Below, in pieces: positions 14,032-18,859 of a DNA stretch of 18,859 bases. The stretch spans positions 1 to 18,859 of the forward strand of contig URHR01000037.1 of the NCBI GenBank assembly GCA_900547725.1, given 5' to 3'. Origin of the DNA: an uncultured Eubacteriales bacterium (GTDB lineage Bacteria; Bacillota; Clostridia; Oscillospirales; CAG-272). The translations under genes were made by a program, and so were the position numbers. Position 1 is the first letter of the stretch, and every line of letters starts with the position of its first letter. The notes under the pieces were generated by a model, which was given only the letters and a program-made list of their open reading frames with translations, did no database searches and was not told where the DNA came from.

Positions 14032-15729
14032 ATGGCAAGAAGACCCAAAAAGGAGAAAGAAAAGCCGTCGGGAAAGATTCGGATCATTCCGCTCGGCGGA
14101 CTCGGGGAAATCGGCAAGAACATGACGGTTGTGGAATACGACAACGACATGGTAGTCATCGATTGCGGACTCGGCTTTCCCGATGACGATATGCCGGGCA
14201 TCGATCTGGTCATCCCCGACATCACCTATCTCGAAGCGAACAAAGACCGCATCCGCGGAATCCTGCTGACGCACGGACACGAGGATCACATCGGCGCAGT
14301 TCCGTATGTTCTGCGAACGATCAACCCGCCCATTTACGGAACGCCTCTGACGCTCGGGATCATCAAAAACAAACTGGAGGAGCACTCGCTGCCGTGGAAA
14401 CCCGATCTGCGGACGGTCAAAGCAGGCTCACGCGTCAAACTCGGCGCAATTGAGGCGGAGTTCATTCATGTGAACCACTCCATTGCCGACGCCTGCGCGA
14501 TTGCGTTGCACACGCCGCTCGGAACGCTGATTCATACGGGCGACTTCAAGCTCGACACCACCCCGATCGACGGCGATATGATGGACATCGTCCGCCTCGG
14601 CGAACTGGGGCGCGAGGGCGTGCTGATGCTGATGTGCGAATCCACCAACGCGGAACGTCCCGGACACACGCCGTCGGAAAAGAAAGTCGGCGCGTCGCTC
14701 GAATATATTTTCTCAACGCACGAAAAGAAACGCATCATTATTGCCACGTTCTCGTCCAACGTGCATCGCGTTCAGCAGATCATCGATACCAGTGCGCGGC
14801 ATAAGCGCAAAGTTGCGATTACGGGGCGCAGTATGCTGAACATCGTCAGCGCCGCCATCGAACTGGGGTACATGAAAGTGCCCGCAGGCGTATTGGTCGA
14901 TATCAACGAAATCAAGCGGTACAAGCCGAGCGAACTGACCCTCATCACAACGGGCAGTCAGGGCGAATCCATGTCGGCGCTCTACCGCATGGCGTTCTCC
15001 GACCATGCGCAGGTCTCACTCGACTCCAACGATCTGGTGGTTCTCTCCGCCAGCGCGATTCCGGGAAACGAGAAGGACGTGGGGCGCATCATCAACGAGC
15101 TGTCCGCCAAGGAAGTGGAGGTTCTGCACGACGCGGTGGTGGAAGTCCACGTTTCGGGACATGCCTGCCAGGAGGAACTGAAGCTGATGCAGGCGCTGAC
15201 CAAGCCGAAGTATTTCATGCCGATTCACGGCGAGGCACGGCATCTGGTGGCAAACCGCGATCTGGCGCGCTATATGGGCATGAGCGACCGCAACATTTTC
15301 CTCTCGGAAATCGGCAAGGTATTGGAGATTGACGCAAACGGTCCGCACTGGGCGGGAACAGTTCCCTCAGGGCGGGTATTGGTTGACGGCTACGGCGTGG
15401 GCGATGTCGGAAACATCGTGCTCCGCGACCGCAGACATCTGGCACAGGACGGTCTGATCGTCGTCGTTGCAACCGTCGACTTCTACAACCGTCAGCTGAT
15501 CTCGGGCCCCGACATTGTATCGCGCGGATTCGTGTATGTACGGGAATCCGAAGAGCTGATGGAAGAAGCCAAGCAGATTGCTCTGGAGGCGGTCACCGAC
15601 GCTCTGGACGATTGGGAAAATTCCGACCGGATGCTGCTGAAAAAGCGCGTCAAGGACGATCTGACCCGCTTCCTCTATAATAAGACCAAGAGAAAACCGA
15701 TGATTTTGCCGGTTATCATGAATGTTTGA
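14032..15729 (+). CDS. rnjA: Ribonuclease J
   Basis: This is a beta-CASP metallo-beta-lactamase nuclease with 5' to 3' exonuclease and endonuclease activity, central to mRNA decay and rRNA maturation in Firmicutes. The 565-aa product has the zinc motif HGHEDH (81 to 86), the HVNHSIADACAI segment, GDFKLD, the beta-CASP motifs, VHVSGHACQEEL and FMPIHGEARH, and a C-terminal domain ending PVIMNV. It is full length. The ATG at 14032 has AAAGGAAA about 7 nt upstream. An in-frame ATG at 13987 lacks an RBS and abuts the leader hairpin. Only one rnj gene is visible, so the J1/J2 assignment is uncertain and the symbol is provisional. Confidence 0.95.
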   Translation: MARRPKKEKEKPSGKIRIIPLGGLGEIGKNMTVVEYDNDMVVIDCGLGFPDDDMPGIDLVIPDITYLEANKDRIRGILLTHGHEDHIGAVPYVLRTINPPIYGTPLTLGIIKNKLEEHSLPWKPDLRTVKAGSRVKLGAIEAEFIHVNHSIADACAIALHTPLGTLIHTGDFKLDTTPIDGDMMDIVRLGELGREGVLMLMCESTNAERPGHTPSEKKVGASLEYIFSTHEKKRIIIATFSSNVHRVQQIIDTSARHKRKVAITGRSMLNIVSAAIELGYMKVPAGVLVDINEIKRYKPSELTLITTGSQGESMSALYRMAFSDHAQVSLDSNDLVVLSASAIPGNEKDVGRIINELSAKEVEVLHDAVVEVHVSGHACQEELKLMQALTKPKYFMPIHGEARHLVANRDLARYMGMSDRNIFLSEIGKVLEIDANGPHWAGTVPSGRVLVDGYGVGDVGNIVLRDRRHLAQDGLIVVVATVDFYNRQLISGPDIVSRGFVYVRESEELMEEAKQIALEAVTDALDDWENSDRMLLKKRVKDDLTRFLYNKTKRKPMILPVIMNV

Positions 15730-15772
15730 CCCATTTTCATATGATTTACACGCTTTCTTCACACGGTGAAGG

Positions 15773-15778
15773 TATAAT
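15773..15778 (+). promoter_or_regulatory. -10 box upstream of the 737-aa membrane protein gene
   Basis: A perfect TATAAT lies 37 nt before the ATG, but no good -35 hexamer is found at 16 to 18 bp. The nearest candidate, TTTACA (15745-15750), is 22 bp away. Read-through from RNase J may also contribute, since no terminator separates the two genes. Confidence 0.5.
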
Positions 15779-15814
15779 AGCGGTAATATAAACTCTTAAA
15801 AAGGAGAATCCATC

Positions 15815-18028
15815 ATGGGAAAAGGAAACAGAAACAGACTTGACCGCGCCGAAGCGGCAACCGAACCGAAAAAGGCGTCCGCCAAGGTCAAAAAAGCGCG
15901 CAAGCCGATGAGCAAGACGCTCAAGGTCACCATCGCGTGTGCGTTGGCGGTTCTGATCGTTTGCGGCGTTGTGGTAAGTGCGCTTTGGAGCAACGGCGTG
16001 TTCCGTTCGCGGACGCCGCTTGTCAAGAGCACCACGGGCGACTACAACCTGACCAAAGCAAGCGCAACTTATCTGCTTTGGGAATCGCAGATCAACTATA
16101 TGATCAGCCTTTACACGCAGTGGGGCATCATCAATTCCTCCAATGCGTCAAGCTACTACGGAAACATCCTTTCCAACTACCGCAATTCCTTTGCAACCGA
16201 AGACGCGGTTGTCAAGGCGCTGAATCAGAGCAAGAATTCGCTGACCGGTTATGTGGCGGTCTGCGACATTGCGGACACGCTGGACGTCTCGCTGACCCGC
16301 GAAGAGATCAAGAAAGCCAAAGACAACGCGATCACTGCCCTCAACACATGGGTGAGCATCGCGGAGCAGACGGCTCTGGCGAACCTGCAGTCCGGCAGCA
16401 AGGGCAGCGGCGACAAAAAGGTTGCCTACACCCAGAAGGACTACCGCAAGGATTCCTGCTCTTCCGTTAACGAATTTCTGAAGAAGTACGTCAGCCCCGG
16501 GATCACGAAGCAGGACGTTATGGACGCTGCTGTGATTGCCGCGCTTTACAACAAGGCGCTGGCCGAAAAGAACGAGCGGATCGAAGCCTCCCTCATTGAG
16601 AACGGTGTGATGACCGTCGAGGCGCTGGAAAAATACCGCGATAACAACAAGGCGGACTTCTTCTCCACCGATTACCTGCAGTATGTGACCAAGGACGCCG
16701 CGCTGATCGAGGCGCTGAAGAACATCACGGCAGATACCGAGGACGGGAAGATCAAGGAAATCAAGAAAACAATCGCGACTGCGGTTGCGGAAAAGGTTTA
16801 CCCTGCCCTCTTCAACAAGTATGCAACGGGTGCGAATGCGGAAGCGACCGAGCTTTACAACAAAATCCGGGACGGCGGCTTGTTCACCGAAGAGGCACTC
16901 ACCGGCTACGGTCTGACCTACTGCAAGGATACGCTTGCCGATGACATCAGCGTGGAAAAGGTGAAGTCGTGGCTGACCGATTCCTCCAGAAAGGCGAACA
17001 ACTATGATACCGTCGCGGTTGCAGAGGACGGCATTTACGTGGTGGTATTCCTCTCCAAGGAAACAAAGGACAGCAAAGATTACTACACCTACGCGCTCAA
17101 GAAGTGCGATTTGACCGAAGCGCCCGATATCTATCGCGAAACGGAATTCAAGAAGGATCTGATTCAGTCGGTTCTGGTGAAACTGGAGCTTGCGGAAGGC
17201 GAGGAAATCTATAAGTCCGGAGACAAGCCCGCCGATAACGAGGAGAGCGAGGACAAGAAGGAGCTGATTACGGCAGGTGCCGCAATTGTCGGTGACATGA
17301 ACGCCGAGGTCAGCACCGCGCTGTCTGTAAAGAACGACAAGTACAAGGCAGAGAGCCTCAAGGACGGCAAGGACGAGCGTGACGACTACCTGCAATGGAT
17401 GTTCGGCACGGTGGAAGGCGACAACAAGGCAAATCCTGCGGCAACCGGTGACACGAAGGTCATCGAAAAGACCGAAGGCTCGGACGACGATAAAAAGACG
17501 ACCTACACCTTCTATGTTCTGGTGGACGCGATGAAGCTGGACGACGACACGGCAATCTGGGGCGGTTACCTGAAGTTCAAGGGCGACGAAGAGGCCCGCA
17601 AGAAGTCGGCTGAAGAAGCGATGCAGAAGCTTTACAAAGACGGGGTACAACTGACGGGCGTTGAGTTATGGCGCGCGTTGCAGGAGCTGGGCGCAACCGT
17701 AAATTACGGGTTTAAGTCCTCCGACCTCACCTCTATGCCTGCACTTTCGGACTGGCTGTTTGCCGACGGTCGCTCGAACAGCACGATGGCAATTGTTTCG
17801 GGCAAGGAAAAGCAGAAAAGTTCTTCCTCTTCCGCTTCCTCTACGACAACCGAAATCGACGTGACCTACCTCGCGGTTCTGATTGAGCAGACCGAATGTT
17901 GGAAGGCAACGGCGTTCTCCGGATGCATTACCGAGCAGCGCAACGACTGGTTGGAAGCGTGCAGAAAGGGCTACGATCTGAACTACGATCTGATCGAGAA
18001 GATCACCGAGACCGACGCAAAAAGCTGA
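15815..18028 (+). CDS. Large membrane-anchored secreted protein, SurA/PpiD-like organisation
   Basis: The 737-aa protein has a basic cytoplasmic N-terminus (1 to 35), one membrane helix (36 to 57) and a long lysine/aspartate-rich extracytoplasmic part with many predicted helices. This layout resembles SurA_N/PpiD/PrsA-type foldases. No intact parvulin catalytic motif is visible. Three diverged segments share a W-L/M-x-D/G ... V ... Y-x-V-x-L/F pattern at about 383-415, 523-575 and 643-696, suggesting a repeated module related to PPIase-like cores. A serine-rich stretch (about 669 to 680) interrupts the last. AAGGAG is 8 nt before the ATG. A strong terminator follows. A chaperone role at the membrane is inferred, not shown. 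Confidence 0.6.
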   Translation: MGKGNRNRLDRAEAATEPKKASAKVKKARKPMSKTLKVTIACALAVLIVCGVVVSALWSNGVFRSRTPLVKSTTGDYNLTKASATYLLWESQINYMISLYTQWGIINSSNASSYYGNILSNYRNSFATEDAVVKALNQSKNSLTGYVAVCDIADTLDVSLTREEIKKAKDNAITALNTWVSIAEQTALANLQSGSKGSGDKKVAYTQKDYRKDSCSSVNEFLKKYVSPGITKQDVMDAAVIAALYNKALAEKNERIEASLIENGVMTVEALEKYRDNNKADFFSTDYLQYVTKDAALIEALKNITADTEDGKIKEIKKTIATAVAEKVYPALFNKYATGANAEATELYNKIRDGGLFTEEALTGYGLTYCKDTLADDISVEKVKSWLTDSSRKANNYDTVAVAEDGIYVVVFLSKETKDSKDYYTYALKKCDLTEAPDIYRETEFKKDLIQSVLVKLELAEGEEIYKSGDKPADNEESEDKKELITAGAAIVGDMNAEVSTALSVKNDKYKAESLKDGKDERDDYLQWMFGTVEGDNKANPAATGDTKVIEKTEGSDDDKKTTYTFYVLVDAMKLDDDTAIWGGYLKFKGDEEARKKSAEEAMQKLYKDGVQLTGVELWRALQELGATVNYGFKSSDLTSMPALSDWLFADGRSNSTMAIVSGKEKQKSSSSSASSTTTEIDVTYLAVLIEQTECWKATAFSGCITEQRNDWLEACRKGYDLNYDLIEKITETDAKS

Positions 18029-18066
18029 TTAGCCGATTCGCAGGCAGGCTGATTGCTGTGACACAA

Positions 18067-18103
18067 CACAGGATGGCACGGAGTTGTTCCGTGCCATTTT
18101 GTG
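18067..18103 (+). terminator. Terminator after the 737-aa protein gene
   Basis: ATGGCACGGA (18073-18082) pairs perfectly with TCCGTGCCAT (18088-18097) around a 5-nt loop. Two G-U pairs and CACA/TGTG extend the stem to 16 bp (18067-18103). TTTT follows the upper stem. It lies 39 nt past the stop. Confidence 0.75.
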
Positions 18104-18153
18104 AGAGTGGGAATATACTGAAAATGAATACTCAGACAGGAGCACGGGATGAC

Positions 18154-18798
18154 ATGATACTGAATGCCAAGCAAACAACCGTTGCCTACCGTTGCCCGCA
18201 TTGCGGCGCGGGGGTTCTTTCCGCCGTCGGGCTATTCTCGCTGAACGCCGACATGATTAAACTCAAGTGCGATTGCGGCAAGAGTGAAATGACGGTTACA
18301 AGCCGTCACGACGGGAAATTCGATCTGACTGTTCCCTGTATGTTTTGCCCTACGCCCCATCGTTTCACGGTCACGCCCACGCTCTTTTTCGACAAGGATT
18401 TATTCTGTCTCCCCTGCCCTTACACGGGATTCAACATTGCGCTGACGGGAGAAGTGAACCACGTCAAAGCAGAGTTGGCGCGAACCGAGTTGGAACTGAT
18501 GGATCTGATGGAAAAGAGCGGGATGGAGAATTTCGACCGCTTTCACGATGACGAAGAGGCGCTCTCCGACCCGCAGATACAGGACATTGTAATGTTTGTT
18601 ATCAACGACATGGACGCGGAGGGAAAGATTTACTGTCGCTGTCCGCGCGATTCCGCGGACCGTCACTATGACGCGGAGATCACGCCGGACGGAATTCTGG
18701 TAACCTGTCGGGGCTGCGGTGCGAAGCGACTGATTCCGACCGACTCCCGTCTCGGCGCGCACGCTTTCCTGACGGCAGACTCGTTACATTTGGAGTAG
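18154..18798 (+). CDS. Cysteine-pair (zinc-ribbon-like) protein of unknown function
   Basis: The 214-aa soluble protein is not assigned to a family. It contains six close cysteine pairs: C14-x2-C17, C39-x-C41, C62-x2-C65, C85-x2-C88, C161-x-C163 and C185-x2-C188. Successive pairs could form three zinc-binding ribbons (14-41, 62-88, 161-188), each with short beta-strands between pairs. An acidic helical segment (about 100 to 158) separates the second and third. There is no signal peptide or membrane helix. The ATG at 18154 is chosen for AGGAG 11 nt upstream. An in-frame ATG at 18124 has no RBS. It lies downstream of a terminator and appears to be a single-gene unit. Nucleic-acid binding is plausible for ribbons but unproven. 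Confidence 0.75.
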   Translation: MILNAKQTTVAYRCPHCGAGVLSAVGLFSLNADMIKLKCDCGKSEMTVTSRHDGKFDLTVPCMFCPTPHRFTVTPTLFFDKDLFCLPCPYTGFNIALTGEVNHVKAELARTELELMDLMEKSGMENFDRFHDDEEALSDPQIQDIVMFVINDMDAEGKIYCRCPRDSADRHYDAEITPDGILVTCRGCGAKRLIPTDSRLGAHAFLTADSLHLE

Positions 18799-18810
18799 GT
18801 TGTGGGAAGG

Positions 18811-18859
18811 AAGGAAGACCTTGGAGGGGGAGGGACGCCTCTTTCAAGAGGCGTCCCTC
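18811..18859. repeat. Partial structured repeat at the right edge, related to the 3012-3211 element
   Basis: GGAAGACCTTGG resembles the outer arm of the 3012-3211 element (GAAAGACCTCGG). It is followed by a perfect 14-bp stem, 18830-18843 with 18846-18859, around a 2-nt loop. The window ends exactly at the base of this stem, so further hairpins and the second outer arm may lie beyond. It follows the 214-aa protein's stop by 12 nt and may also end its transcription. Confidence 0.7.

Noticed and set aside
16148..17650. 500-codon open frame on the minus strand opposite the 737-aa protein
   Set aside because: Composition is Val/Leu/Arg-rich as expected for the complement of a Lys/Asp-rich gene. 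No RBS was seen and the plus-strand gene has strong signals.

Overview
The window looks like chromosomal DNA from a Gram-positive, low-to-mid GC Firmicute, most probably a class Clostridia gut-type anaerobe (Oscillospirales-like). This is inference, from: strong AGGAGG-type ribosome binding sites; near-perfect sigma-A promoters (TTGACA, 17 bp, TATAAT) repeated across the window; RNase J together with PNPase; an AbrB-like regulator with a clostridial-type zinc ribbon; and an RluA/BirA/GH13 housekeeping mix. No phage, plasmid, CRISPR, tRNA or rRNA gene is visible.

Layout from left to right. At the left edge a leftward gene begins with a consensus promoter, a strong RBS and an ATG, followed at once by a GACA tetranucleotide tract that runs off the window. 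Next come leftward alaS with its own terminator and promoter, and then a 200-bp element made of an outer inverted repeat enclosing three strong hairpins. A leftward cluster follows, transcribed as rpsO, pnp, a membrane-anchored M15B (VanY-type) homologue that has lost its zinc ligands, and a small acidic protein with a hydrophobic tail. Leftward lysC (aspartokinase) is divergent from a rightward sugar-phosphate isomerase/epimerase-like gene. Leftward rluA-like and GH13 genes overlap and face rightward birA head to head across 35 bp. A leftward AbrB/SpoVT gene is divergent from a small rightward membrane protein. Rightward RNase J has a roughly 230-nt structured leader. It is followed by a 737-aa membrane-anchored secreted protein and a 214-aa cysteine-pair protein. 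The right edge is a partial structured repeat resembling the first one.

How the genes relate. Two arms of RNA turnover, PNPase (3' exonuclease) and RNase J (5' exo/endonuclease), lie in separate transcription units, and both are preceded by RNA structures that could support autoregulation. The rpsO leader contains a sequence that can pair with its own Shine-Dalgarno. The remaining genes are housekeeping (translation, aspartate-family amino acids, biotin attachment, glucan use) or cell-envelope proteins of unknown role.

The observations most worth following are: the possible phase-variable gene at the left edge, the multi-hairpin repeat, the catalytically dead M15B protein, the H-type pseudoknot ahead of RNase J, and the threefold module in the 737-aa protein.
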